A stretch of DNA of 64,000 bases, from the NCBI RefSeq assembly GCF_039534125.1, contig NZ_BAAAUV010000004.1, forward strand, positions 1 to 64,000. The letters are read 5' to 3'. The translations under genes and the position numbers were made by a program. Source of the stretch: Actinocorallia longicatena (GTDB taxonomy: Bacteria; Actinomycetota; Actinomycetes; Streptosporangiales; Streptosporangiaceae). The notes beneath the pieces were generated by a model. It was not told the origin of the DNA. It did not search any database and saw nothing but the letters and a program-made list of their open reading frames with translations. Positions 9,980-18,183 of this stretch are shown in pieces. The stretch's first letter is position 1; every line of letters begins with the position of its first letter.

Positions 9980-11131
9980 ATGGCAGAGGCCTACATCGTC
10001 GACGCCGTCCGCAGCCCCGTCGGGCGGCGCAACGGCGGGCTGGCCGAGGTGCACCCCGCCGACCTCGGCGCGCACGTCCTGAAGTCGCTGGTCGAGCGAA
10101 CCGGCATCGATCCCGGCGCGGTGGACGACGTCGTGTTCGGCTGCGTGGACACCATCGGCGGGCAGGCCGGCGACATCGCCCGCACCGCCTGGCTGGCCGC
10201 GGGGCTGCCCGAGGAGGTGCCCGGGACGACCATCGACCGTCAGTGCGGCTCCTCCCAGCAGGCCGTCCACTTCGCGGCCCAGGGCGTGCTGTCGGGGACC
10301 CAGGACCTGGTCGTGGCCGGCGGCGTCCAGCTCATGTCGAAGATCCCGATCGCCGCGGCGATGATCGTGGGCGTCCAGTACGGGTTCGCCGGGCCCTTCG
10401 CCGGGTCCAAGGGCTGGGAGGCGCGCTACGGGAACCAGGAGATCTCCCAGTTCCGCGGCGCCGAGATGATCGCCGAGCAGTGGGGCATCTCCCGCGAGGC
10501 CATGGAGGAGTTCGCCTTCGCCTCCCACCAGCGAGCCCTCAACGCGATCGACAACGGCTACTTCACCAAGGAGATCGCGCCGCTCGAAGGGGTCGAGCAC
10601 GACGAGGGCCCGCGGCGCGACACCACCCTGGAGAAGATGCGCGGGCTGAAGACCCTCGTCGAGGGCGGGCGGCTGACCGCCGCGCTCGCCTCGCAGATCT
10701 CCGACGGCTCCGCCGCGCTGCTGATCGCCTCCGAGCAGGCCGTCCGCGACCACGGGCTGACCCCGCGCGCCCGCATCCACCACCTGTCGGTGCGCGGCGA
10801 GGACCCGGTCAAGATGCTGTCGGCGCCGATCCCCGCGACGTTCCACGCGCTGAAGAAGGCGGGCATGGCGATCGGCGACATCGACACCGTCGAGATCAAC
10901 GAGGCGTTCGCGTCCGTCGTGCTCGCCTGGCTGAAGGACACCGGCTACGACCCCGCGAAGACCAACCCCAACGGCGGCGCGATCGCCCTGGGCCACCCGC
11001 TCGGCGCGACCGGAGCCCGGCTGATGACCTCGCTGCTGGGCGAGCTCGAGCGCACCGGCGGACGCTACGGACTGCAGACGATGTGCGAGGGCGGCGGCCA
11101 GGCGAACGTCACCATCATCGAGCGCCTCTGA
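9980..11131 (+). CDS. fadA6: FadA6-like acetyl-CoA acyltransferase (thiolase)
   Basis: A 383-residue type II thiolase. The nucleophilic Cys is in DRQCGSSQQAVHFA (about residue 90), the His in NGGAIALGHPLGATGA and the second Cys in MCEGGGQANVTI. Overall it resembles Mtb FadA6 (Rv3556c), which thiolyses a ring-opened C/D-ring CoA thioester in HIP degradation. It has an AAGGAG site and sits 13 bp behind ipdF in one KstR2-controlled unit. In mycobacteria fadE30, kstR2 and other genes of this regulon are adjacent; here only these two are together. Confidence 0.87.
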   Translation: MAEAYIVDAVRSPVGRRNGGLAEVHPADLGAHVLKSLVERTGIDPGAVDDVVFGCVDTIGGQAGDIARTAWLAAGLPEEVPGTTIDRQCGSSQQAVHFAAQGVLSGTQDLVVAGGVQLMSKIPIAAAMIVGVQYGFAGPFAGSKGWEARYGNQEISQFRGAEMIAEQWGISREAMEEFAFASHQRALNAIDNGYFTKEIAPLEGVEHDEGPRRDTTLEKMRGLKTLVEGGRLTAALASQISDGSAALLIASEQAVRDHGLTPRARIHHLSVRGEDPVKMLSAPIPATFHALKKAGMAIGDIDTVEINEAFASVVLAWLKDTGYDPAKTNPNGGAIALGHPLGATGARLMTSLLGELERTGGRYGLQTMCEGGGQANVTIIERL

Positions 11132-11155
11132 GGGAGATTCTCCTCTCCGGAACTC

Positions 11156-11593
11156 TCAGGCCCCCGTGGACGGCGCTCTGCGCCACCACGGGGGCCTCTT
11201 GACGTAGTTCCCGTCCTCCAGGACGGCTCCGCGCTCGAACGGGTTGTAGGAGGCGTGGTCCCCGCAGACGGCCATAGAGAACAGGACGGAACCGAAATAG
11301 GGGACGAGCATCAGCACGCCGAGGAACCAGGAGTACTGGGTGGAGTGCCGCGCCTCGTGGACGATCAGCCCGAGATCCCCCGAGTGCCGTTCGATGTCGC
11401 GGAAGACGATGACGTTCCCGACCGTGAACGCGGCCCCGATGGGGACCGGCGGCCGGTAGCCGTCGGCGATGAGGAGGCCGTCCGGGGCCCTGCGGACCCC
11501 GCCGCAGCCTCCCGCCAGCACGATGAGGAGGCCGAGGGGGGTCGACAGGTTCAGCCAGTTCACGATCTGGCGGAGCCGGTGTCGCGGAAGCAT
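11156..11593 (-). CDS. Hypothetical membrane protein with an HEXXH motif
   Basis: A 145-residue protein of unknown function. It has a hydrophobic N-terminal segment (LGLLIVLAGG), a VHEARHSTQY stretch containing HEARH (HEXXH zinc-protease signature), and then a second hydrophobic segment (WFLGVLMLVPYFGSVLFSMAV). The pattern fits a small membrane-embedded metallopeptidase-like protein, but no further zinc ligand is obvious. I chose the ATG at 11593; a TTG at 11626 would start only 4 bp after the upstream LCP stop. It probably shares a transcript with the LCP gene. Confidence 0.55.
   Translation of the reverse strand: MLPRHRLRQIVNWLNLSTPLGLLIVLAGGCGGVRRAPDGLLIADGYRPPVPIGAAFTVGNVIVFRDIERHSGDLGLIVHEARHSTQYSWFLGVLMLVPYFGSVLFSMAVCGDHASYNPFERGAVLEDGNYVKRPPWWRRAPSTGA
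11158..11197 (+). terminator. Hairpin terminator after fadA6, inside the end of the facing gene
   Basis: AGGCCCCCGTGG and CCACGGGGGCCT form a 12-bp perfect stem with a 16-base loop (11170-11185). The T tract is weak (CTCTT). It lies within the last codons of the - strand gene that ends at 11156, so that gene's mRNA also ends in this hairpin. Confidence 0.55.
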
Positions 11594-11630
11594 GCTTGCG
11601 GCATGCCCGCCCGGCTCCGCCGCCAATCCG

Positions 11631-13088
11631 TCAGGACGGGCAGGTCGCGTCGAGCGACACGGCCTTCGTGGTGTCGGGCTCGTCGGATTCCGCGCCGGCC
11701 GGGTTCGACGCGTTCTTCTTCGCGGTCGTGGTGGAGGCGGTGGCCGGCGGGTCGGTCTTGACCGGGGTCCGCCCGCTGTCGGCGATCGCCTGCGCGGACC
11801 GGTGCCGGATCAGCGCCCAGTCCGGATGCGCCGTGCTGATCAGCGGCGGCACGAACTGAAGGCTGTTGATCTTCGCGTCGCCGTTCTTCATCTTCTCCGA
11901 CAGCTTGAGGAGTGCGGGCAGCAGCTCCCTGGGCAGGTCGGTGGAGATGGTGTTCTTGGCCGCGTCGGCGAGCTTGTTGAAACGCAGCAGGAGCTTCTGC
12001 GGGTCGGCCTGCCGGGCGATGGCGCGCAGCAGGCACTTCTGCCGGCCCATCCGCACGTAGTCGTTGCTGTAGGTGCGCGAGCGGCCGTACCAGAGCGCCT
12101 GAGTGCCGGACAGCCGGCGGTAGCCCGCCTGGAGGGTGCCCTCGTTGTACTTGCCGAAGGTGATGTTCTCCGGGACCTTCAGGTACACGCCGCCCATCGC
12201 GTCGATGAGCTGAGCGAATCCGCGCATGTCGACCAGGATGTAGTAGTCGATGGGCTGGCCGAGGATCTGGGAGACGGTCGGCACGAGGAGCGCGGGACCG
12301 CGCTGGCCCTTCGGCTTGCCCGGCGTGATCTCCGGGTGCTCCTCCGCGTACTCGTAGATCTCGTTGAGCAGGCCGGGCGTCTCGGGGCCCTCGCCGGTGA
12401 AGCCGTCGGGGAAGCGGTCGGCCGCCGGGCCAGCGGGCATCTGGATCCGCTCCAGGTTGCGGGGCAGGCCGAGCATCACGGTGTCGCCCGTGTGGGTGTC
12501 GATGCTGGCGAGCGTCACGCTGTCGGTGCGGACACCGACCCGGTTGTGGCCCGCGTCGCCGCCCAGCAGCAGCACGTTGAGGCGCGGCCGGTCCTTCCAG
12601 GGATCGCTCTTCTTGATCTTCTTGCCGTTGTGGTCGCCGTCGGCGAAGGTCGAGTTGATGAGGTCGCGGGCGACATAGGTGCGATGCGCGGCGAGCGCGA
12701 AGGGCGCGCAGATCGCCAGGCACAGCACGGCGACCATCGACACCGCCGCCACGCGCGGTCCCGCGGCCAGCGCCCGGGGGCGGACCAGCGTGTAGGACCG
12801 CACGACCACGCCGACCCAGACGCCGGCCAGCGCGATGCTGCCGAAGATGATGCCGGTCAGCCACTCCGGCTGGAGCGCGAGTTCGAGGAGGTCGTGCCGG
12901 AACCCGGTGGCGAGCACCACCAGGACGGCGATCATGACGGCGAAGGCGGCGGCCAGGAGCGCGCCGGTGACGCGGCGGCCCGCCCAGACGTGGGCCACCC
13001 CCCACAGGAATGCCGAAGCGAGTGTGAGACCCAGCGTGCGCATCAGCGCCTTCGGCTGATCTTCGTCCTGCGGTTGATCGTTCTGCAT
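11631..13088 (-). CDS. LytR-CpsA-Psr (LCP) family cell-wall ligase
   Basis: A 485-residue LCP protein. Several hydrophobic segments fill the first 130 residues (LGLTLASAFLWGVAHV, TGALLAAAFAVMIAVLVV, IIFGSIALAGVWVGVVV, VAAVSMVAVLCLAICAPFAL). The extracellular LCP domain follows, with LLLGGDAGHNRVGVRTDS, MLGLPRNLERI and YYILVDMRGFAQLIDAMGGV. A Ser/Thr/Lys-rich tail ends the protein. LCP enzymes move undecaprenyl-linked glycopolymers (arabinogalactan, teichoic-type) onto peptidoglycan. The start ATG at 13088 has GGAG 8 bases upstream. A paralogue follows on the same strand. Confidence 0.9.
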   Translation of the reverse strand: MQNDQPQDEDQPKALMRTLGLTLASAFLWGVAHVWAGRRVTGALLAAAFAVMIAVLVVLATGFRHDLLELALQPEWLTGIIFGSIALAGVWVGVVVRSYTLVRPRALAAGPRVAAVSMVAVLCLAICAPFALAAHRTYVARDLINSTFADGDHNGKKIKKSDPWKDRPRLNVLLLGGDAGHNRVGVRTDSVTLASIDTHTGDTVMLGLPRNLERIQMPAGPAADRFPDGFTGEGPETPGLLNEIYEYAEEHPEITPGKPKGQRGPALLVPTVSQILGQPIDYYILVDMRGFAQLIDAMGGVYLKVPENITFGKYNEGTLQAGYRRLSGTQALWYGRSRTYSNDYVRMGRQKCLLRAIARQADPQKLLLRFNKLADAAKNTISTDLPRELLPALLKLSEKMKNGDAKINSLQFVPPLISTAHPDWALIRHRSAQAIADSGRTPVKTDPPATASTTTAKKNASNPAGAESDEPDTTKAVSLDATCPS

Positions 13089-13187
13089 GGAGACTCCGTT
13101 CCCCCGAGCGAGGGACAGGTCCCTCTTCCACCATTTTGGACGCGCGAATGGGCGGGGGAGGTTGCCCAAGAAACGGGCAAACTCCGA

Positions 13188-14597
13188 TCAGGAGCAGGTT
13201 CTGCCCAAATTATGCACGTCACGGAAGGGGATCTTGCCAGAGTCGCTGTTAAGGACTTGTGACGTCAGGCGCCGGATCATGACGAAGTCCGGGTTCGCGG
13301 TGCCGACGAGCGGCGGGATGAACTGCAGGCTCGTGACGCGGGCGGTGCGCGTCAGGGCGGAGAGCCCGACCAGGCGGGGCAGCAGGTCGCGCGGCAGGTC
13401 GGTGTGGACCGAGGCCTTGAACACCGTGGCCAGGCGCTGGAAGCTGCGCAGCACCGTCAGCGGGGTGGCCTGGCGGGAGATGGCCCACAGCAGGCACTTC
13501 TGGCGGCTCATCCGGCTGTAGTCGCTGCTGCCGGTGCGCGAGCGCCCGAACCACAGCGCCTGGCGGCCGGTCAGATGGCGGCAGCCCTTGCGGATGACCC
13601 CGGCGGCGACCTGCTCGCGCGGGACCGGGACGGGCCGGTCCACACAGACGTCGACGCCGCCCATCGCCTCGACGATCTGCCGGAAACTGCGCATATCGAC
13701 CAGACCGTAATAGTGGACCGGAATACCCAATATGTGTCCGATTGTCCGTTTGAGGAGCTCGGCTCCCGGCCTGCGGTGGCCGCGCAGGGCCCCCGGATGG
13801 GCGACGCCCTGCTGGTACACCGCATTGAGCAGACCGGCGCGCGGGAACGGGACCCGGCGGTCGCCGTCCCAGACCGGGACGTGCTGGAGGTTGCGCGGCA
13901 GGCTCAGCAGGACCGTCGCGCCCGTGCGGGTGTCGACGCTCGCGAGCGTCATCGAGTCGGTGCGCACCCCCGGCCTGCCGGTGTCGGCGTCGCCGCCCAG
14001 CAGCAGGAGGTTGAGCCGGGCCACTCCGCCCAGCGGATCGCCGGCCCGCGGGCTCCCGGGGGGTCGCGCCGTCCCGGCGGATCCGGAGGGCCGGGGGAGC
14101 GGCTCGGGGGCGGAGGCCTGGAAGACCGTGGTGACCACGTCGCGCTGGACCTGCCCGTAACGCGCGAGGGCCAGCGGCGGCACCGCCACGAGCAGGCACA
14201 GGACCGCGACGGCGGTGCCCCCGGCGAGCTCGGCGGCCGGGCCGAGCCGCGCCGGGCGCACCGCCGCGTACGACCTGACGATCAGCAGTGCCCAGGCCGC
14301 GGCCCAGGCCACGCCGACGATCATGAAGGTGAGCAGCCAGCCGGGCGAGACCGCCAGGGCGGCCAGCGACCCGCCCGCCACCGCGGCGGCCAGCACGAGC
14401 CCGGTCAGCCCCAGGGCCGCCGACAGCAGCAGGACGGTCCCGGTGCGGGTCCGGCCGCCGCGCAGGTGCGCCAGGCCGGGGACGAACACCGACACCAGCG
14501 TGACGAGCAGCGCCTGGCCCAGCCCGCCGACGTCGGGACCGGGGACGGCCGACGCCGGAGGTTCCTCGCCGGCCCTGACCTGCTGCTGCACACTCAT
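13188..14597 (-). CDS. LytR-CpsA-Psr (LCP) family cell-wall ligase, second paralogue
   Basis: A 469-residue protein with the same plan as its neighbour: about four membrane segments, then an LCP domain (LLLGGDADTGRPGVRTDS, VLLSLPRNLQHV, HYYGLVDMRSFRQIVEAMGGV, ALWFGRSRTGSSDYSRMSRQ). The linker before the domain is Pro/Gly-rich. It lacks the long charged tail of the first copy and ends shortly after the domain. It probably arose by tandem duplication and has the same type of glycopolymer transfer role with a different polymer or timing. The 99-bp gap between the two genes suggests a separate promoter for the downstream copy. Confidence 0.9.
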   Translation of the reverse strand: MSVQQQVRAGEEPPASAVPGPDVGGLGQALLVTLVSVFVPGLAHLRGGRTRTGTVLLLSAALGLTGLVLAAAVAGGSLAALAVSPGWLLTFMIVGVAWAAAWALLIVRSYAAVRPARLGPAAELAGGTAVAVLCLLVAVPPLALARYGQVQRDVVTTVFQASAPEPLPRPSGSAGTARPPGSPRAGDPLGGVARLNLLLLGGDADTGRPGVRTDSMTLASVDTRTGATVLLSLPRNLQHVPVWDGDRRVPFPRAGLLNAVYQQGVAHPGALRGHRRPGAELLKRTIGHILGIPVHYYGLVDMRSFRQIVEAMGGVDVCVDRPVPVPREQVAAGVIRKGCRHLTGRQALWFGRSRTGSSDYSRMSRQKCLLWAISRQATPLTVLRSFQRLATVFKASVHTDLPRDLLPRLVGLSALTRTARVTSLQFIPPLVGTANPDFVMIRRLTSQVLNSDSGKIPFRDVHNLGRTCS

Positions 14598-14658
14598 GTG
14601 ATCAGAGTGAGGTCAGGGCGCACTCCGTGCCAGCACCGTCACGGAGTGTCGCACCGCT

Positions 14659-16134
14659 TTACCAGCTGGTCTGCAGCGGCTGGCCCTCGGCGTAGCCCGC
14701 ATGGCTCTGCACGCCGACGACGGCGTTGGCGTGGAACTCCTCGAGGCTGTCGGCCCCGGCGTAGGTGCAGGAACTGCGCACGCCCGCGATGATCGAGTCG
14801 ATCAGGTCCTCGACGCCGGGGCGCTGGGGGTCGATGAACATCCGCCCGGTGGAGATCCCCTCCTCGAACAGCGCCTTGCGCGCCCTGTCGAAGGGGCTGT
14901 CCTCGGCGGTACGGTTCCGTACCGCGCGGGCCGAGGCCATGCCGAAGGACTCCTTGTAGAGCCGGCCGTCGGCGGCCCTCTGGAGATCGCCGGGAGACTC
15001 GTACGTCCCGGCGAACCAGGACCCGATCATCACGTTGGACGCGCCCGCCGCGAGCGCGAGGGCGACGTCCCGGGGGTGCCGGACGCCGCCGTCCGCCCAC
15101 ACGTGCCGGCCGAGCCTGCGGGCCTCGTCCGCGCACTCCAGGACGGCGGAGAACTGCGGACGGCCCACGCCGGTCATCATCCGGGTGGTGCACATCGCGC
15201 CGGGCCCGACCCCGACCTTGACGATGTCGGCGCCCGCTTCGACCAGGTCGCGGACGCCCTCGGCGGTCACCACGTTCCCGGCCACGACCGGAACCTGCGG
15301 GTCCAGGCCCCTGACCTCCTTCAACGCGCTGATCATCTTGTCCTGGTGGCCGTGCGCGGTGTCCATCACGAGCAGATCGGCACCCGCCTCCAGCAGGGCC
15401 TTCGCCTTGCCCGCGACATCGCCGTTGACGCCGACGGCCACCGCGATCCGCAGCCGGCCGGAGGCGTCCACGGCGGGCTGGTAGAGGGTGGCGCGCAGCG
15501 CTCCGGTCTTGGTCAGGACGCCCTTGAGCCTGCCGTCGGCGCCGACGACCGGGGCGATCCGGTGGCCGCGCGCGTGCAGCGTCTCGAACGCCTCCTTCGC
15601 GCCGACGGTGTCGGGCAGGGTCACCAGATCACGGGTCATGACGTCCCGGAGCTGGGAGAACCGGTCGACCGACTGGCAGTCCGCCTCGGTCACGATGCCG
15701 GCGGGCCTGCCGTCCTCGACGACGATCACGGCGTTGTGGGCCCGCTTGGGCAGCAGGCTGAGCGCCTCCCCGACGGTCGATCCCGGGCCGAGCGTGATCG
15801 GCGTGTCGAACACCAGATCGCGGCTCTTGACCCACGAGATGACATCCGCGACGACCTCGACCGGGATGTCCTGCGGAATCACCGAGAGAGCCCCGCGCCT
15901 GGCGACGGTCTCGGCCATCCGGCGGCCCGAGACGGCCGTCATGTTCGCGATCACCAGCGGGATCGTCGTGCCGGTGCCGTCGGAGGTGGACAGATCCACG
16001 CCCATCCGGGAGCCGATCGCGGAGCGCGCCGGAACCATGAAGACGTCGTTGTAGGTGAGGTCGTGAGCGATCCGGTCACCGTTCAGGAGCTGCAAGGTCG
16101 TACCAATCGTCGGGAACACTCCATGATGATCCAT
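14659..16134 (-). CDS. guaB1: GuaB1-type IMPDH/GMPR family protein (probable GMP reductase)
   Basis: A 491-residue (beta/alpha)8 barrel with an inserted CBS pair (AHNAVIVVEDGRPAGIVTEAD, MTRDLVTLPDTVGAKEAFETL, HRIAPVVGADGRLKGVLTK). The active-site loop is GVGPGAMCTTRMMTGVG with the catalytic Cys; VWADGGVRHPRDVALALAAGASNVMIGSW is the phosphate site. This actinobacterial GuaB1 branch has been shown in Mycobacterium smegmatis to be a GMP reductase (purine salvage) rather than an IMP dehydrogenase. The ATG at 16134 is the first start; a TTG at about 16096 (LQLLNGDR) would give the more usual family N-terminus. Neither has a clear Shine-Dalgarno. Confidence 0.88.
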   Translation of the reverse strand: MDHHGVFPTIGTTLQLLNGDRIAHDLTYNDVFMVPARSAIGSRMGVDLSTSDGTGTTIPLVIANMTAVSGRRMAETVARRGALSVIPQDIPVEVVADVISWVKSRDLVFDTPITLGPGSTVGEALSLLPKRAHNAVIVVEDGRPAGIVTEADCQSVDRFSQLRDVMTRDLVTLPDTVGAKEAFETLHARGHRIAPVVGADGRLKGVLTKTGALRATLYQPAVDASGRLRIAVAVGVNGDVAGKAKALLEAGADLLVMDTAHGHQDKMISALKEVRGLDPQVPVVAGNVVTAEGVRDLVEAGADIVKVGVGPGAMCTTRMMTGVGRPQFSAVLECADEARRLGRHVWADGGVRHPRDVALALAAGASNVMIGSWFAGTYESPGDLQRAADGRLYKESFGMASARAVRNRTAEDSPFDRARKALFEEGISTGRMFIDPQRPGVEDLIDSIIAGVRSSCTYAGADSLEEFHANAVVGVQSHAGYAEGQPLQTSW

Positions 16135-16284
16135 ACCCAGGAGTGCCCCGTTCGATGGGTTTGGGGGTAATGGGAAATTCCGCCGTGGCTACTTGACTTC
16201 CTTTGTTAGATCATTGCACTTTTCTTACATGGACCTTGCTGGAGGGTCCTCGGGGGACACGGGGTGGATGACGGAGAGCGAGCC

Positions 16285-17976
16285 ATGCAGGTGAGGCTCC
16301 TGGGCCCGGTGGAGCTGTGCGACGCGCGCGGCTCGGTTCCGATCGGCCCGAGAGCGCGGGCGGTACTGGCCGCCCTGGCGCTGGACGCCGGGCGGCCCGT
16401 CAGCGTGGAACGGCTGGTCGCCACGGTGTGGCCGGAGGCGCCGCCCGCGACGGCGACCACCCAGATCCAGGGGTGCGTCTCCAGTCTTCGGCGCGCCTTC
16501 GGGGAATCGCGCGGCCTGCTGGTGACCTCGGGGCCCGGCTACCTGCTGGAGATGGGCGAGGAGGAGATCGACGCCCTCGGATTCGGGGCCAGGGTGCGCG
16601 AGGCGCGCAGGGCCGTGCGCGGCGGCGACGACGACAGCGCCGCCCGGCTGCTGCGCGAGGCGCTGCGGGGATGGCGCGGCTCGGCCCTCGACGGGGTGCC
16701 CGGCCTGCACGCCGAGGCCTCCGTGCTGGAGGAGCAGCGGCTGGCCGCCGTGGAGGAGCGCATCACCGCCGACCTCGGCCGTGGCCGCGCCGCCGAGCTG
16801 CTGCCCGAGCTGGCCGCGCTGTGCGCCGACCATCCGCTGCGCGAACGCTTCCACGCCCAGCTCATGGTCGCCCTGACCCGGTCGGGGCGCAGGCCCGAGG
16901 CGCTGGAGGCCTACCAGCGCATCCGCTGCACCCTCGTGACCGACCTCGGCCTCGAGCCCGGTTCCGAACTGCAGCGGCTGCAGCGTGACGTTCTGGCGGC
17001 GGCGCCCGTCCCGGAGTCGACGCTGCCCCAGGACGTCGCCGACTTCACCGGCCGGATCGCCGAGACCGAGATGATCGTCGGAGTGCTCGCCGCGAGTTCC
17101 GCGCCGATCGTCGCCATCAGCGGACGGCCCGGCGCGGGCGCGACCTCGCTGGCCGTCCACGCCGCCCACCGGCTGCGCTCCCGCTTCCCCGACGGCTGCC
17201 TGTACGCCGACCTGCACTTCACCGCGGATCCGGGCGAGGTGCTCGGGCGGGTGCTGCGCTTCCTCGGCGTCCCTGTGCCGCCGCGGGCCAGGGCGGAGCG
17301 GGCCGAGCTCTACCGGGCCCGCATGAACGGCCGCCGGATCCTGCTCGTGCTCAACGACGCCGCCGCGGAGAGCCAGGTCCTTCCGCTGCTCCCGGGCGCC
17401 GGAGGGTCGGCGGTGGTGGTCACCGGGCGGACCCGGCTGACCGCGCTGCCCGGAGCGCTGCATCTCGACCTCGCGCCGCTCCCTGTCAGCGACGCGCTGG
17501 CGCTGCTGGCCAGGATCGCCGGTCCCGGCCGGATCCGGACCGAGCCCGAAGCGGCCGCCCGGCTCGTCGACCTCTGTGATCGTCTGCCGCTCACCGTCCG
17601 GGCCGCGGGGGCCCGGCTGGCGGGCAAACCGCACTGGCGGATCGCCGACCTGGTGGCCCGCCTGTCCGATGACCAGCACCGGCTGGCCGAGCTCGCCCAC
17701 GGCGACCTCGACGTCCGGCGCGGCATCGCCGCGAGCCTCGCGGGCCTCTCCGCGCCGGCGCGCACCGTTTTCGCACGGCTCGCGGATGGGTCATTCACTC
17801 GCGAGGAAACCGACGATCTCATCGAGGAACTGGTGGACGCACGGCTGCTGGAGGCGGTCCGTTGCGATGACAGCGGACGGATGCGTTTCCGTCAGCCCGG
17901 TCTGGTCCGTGCTTTCGCACGTGGCCTGTCCATCAGGACAGAAGTGGGAAACGCGACAGAGGAGGCGGGCCCGTGA
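16285..17976 (+). CDS. AfsR/SARP-type regulator with a degenerate NB-ARC ATPase
   Basis: A 563-residue SARP: OmpR-type winged helix (MQVRLLGPVELCDARG..., residues 1-95), bacterial transcriptional activator domain (about 100-245), then an NB-ARC/STAND ATPase (about 255-500). It ends without the TPR array of full-length AfsR. The P-loop reads GRPGAGATS, with A286 where the Walker A lysine should be. The Walker B strand reads LLVLNDA, with N357 where the first acidic residue is expected. It should bind DNA but probably cannot cycle ATP normally. ATG 16285 follows a GGAG. Targets are unknown; no biosynthetic cluster lies beside it. Confidence 0.88.
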   Translation: MQVRLLGPVELCDARGSVPIGPRARAVLAALALDAGRPVSVERLVATVWPEAPPATATTQIQGCVSSLRRAFGESRGLLVTSGPGYLLEMGEEEIDALGFGARVREARRAVRGGDDDSAARLLREALRGWRGSALDGVPGLHAEASVLEEQRLAAVEERITADLGRGRAAELLPELAALCADHPLRERFHAQLMVALTRSGRRPEALEAYQRIRCTLVTDLGLEPGSELQRLQRDVLAAAPVPESTLPQDVADFTGRIAETEMIVGVLAASSAPIVAISGRPGAGATSLAVHAAHRLRSRFPDGCLYADLHFTADPGEVLGRVLRFLGVPVPPRARAERAELYRARMNGRRILLVLNDAAAESQVLPLLPGAGGSAVVVTGRTRLTALPGALHLDLAPLPVSDALALLARIAGPGRIRTEPEAAARLVDLCDRLPLTVRAAGARLAGKPHWRIADLVARLSDDQHRLAELAHGDLDVRRGIAASLAGLSAPARTVFARLADGSFTREETDDLIEELVDARLLEAVRCDDSGRMRFRQPGLVRAFARGLSIRTEVGNATEEAGP

Positions 17977-18090
17977 ACACCGACGTACGAAAGTGCAGGG
18001 CTTTCGCGTCGCCGTTCATTCGCCGGTCTCCTCCCGTTACGCGAACACATCACGTGTCGTGGAACGGGACAAACACGAGCAAGATCATAA

Positions 18091-18111
18091 TTTCCCCCCG
18101 AGGGGCGGAAA
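18091..18111. promoter_or_regulatory. Inverted repeat upstream of the tandem Lrp gene
   Basis: TTTCCCCCCGAG followed by GGGCGGAAA: arms TTTCC/GGAAA and CCC/GGG with one mismatch between them. A further pair, AAGATC (18081-18086) and GATCTT (18119-18124), flanks it. It lies in the 207-bp gap between the SARP and Lrp genes. It could be an Lrp autoregulatory site or a hairpin ending the SARP message. Confidence 0.35.
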
Positions 18112-18183
18112 ATGTAAGGATCTTGCGTCTGATGACAGCAGGTCACGACCGGCCTGGCACCCCCCACGACAGGAGGAACTTCC

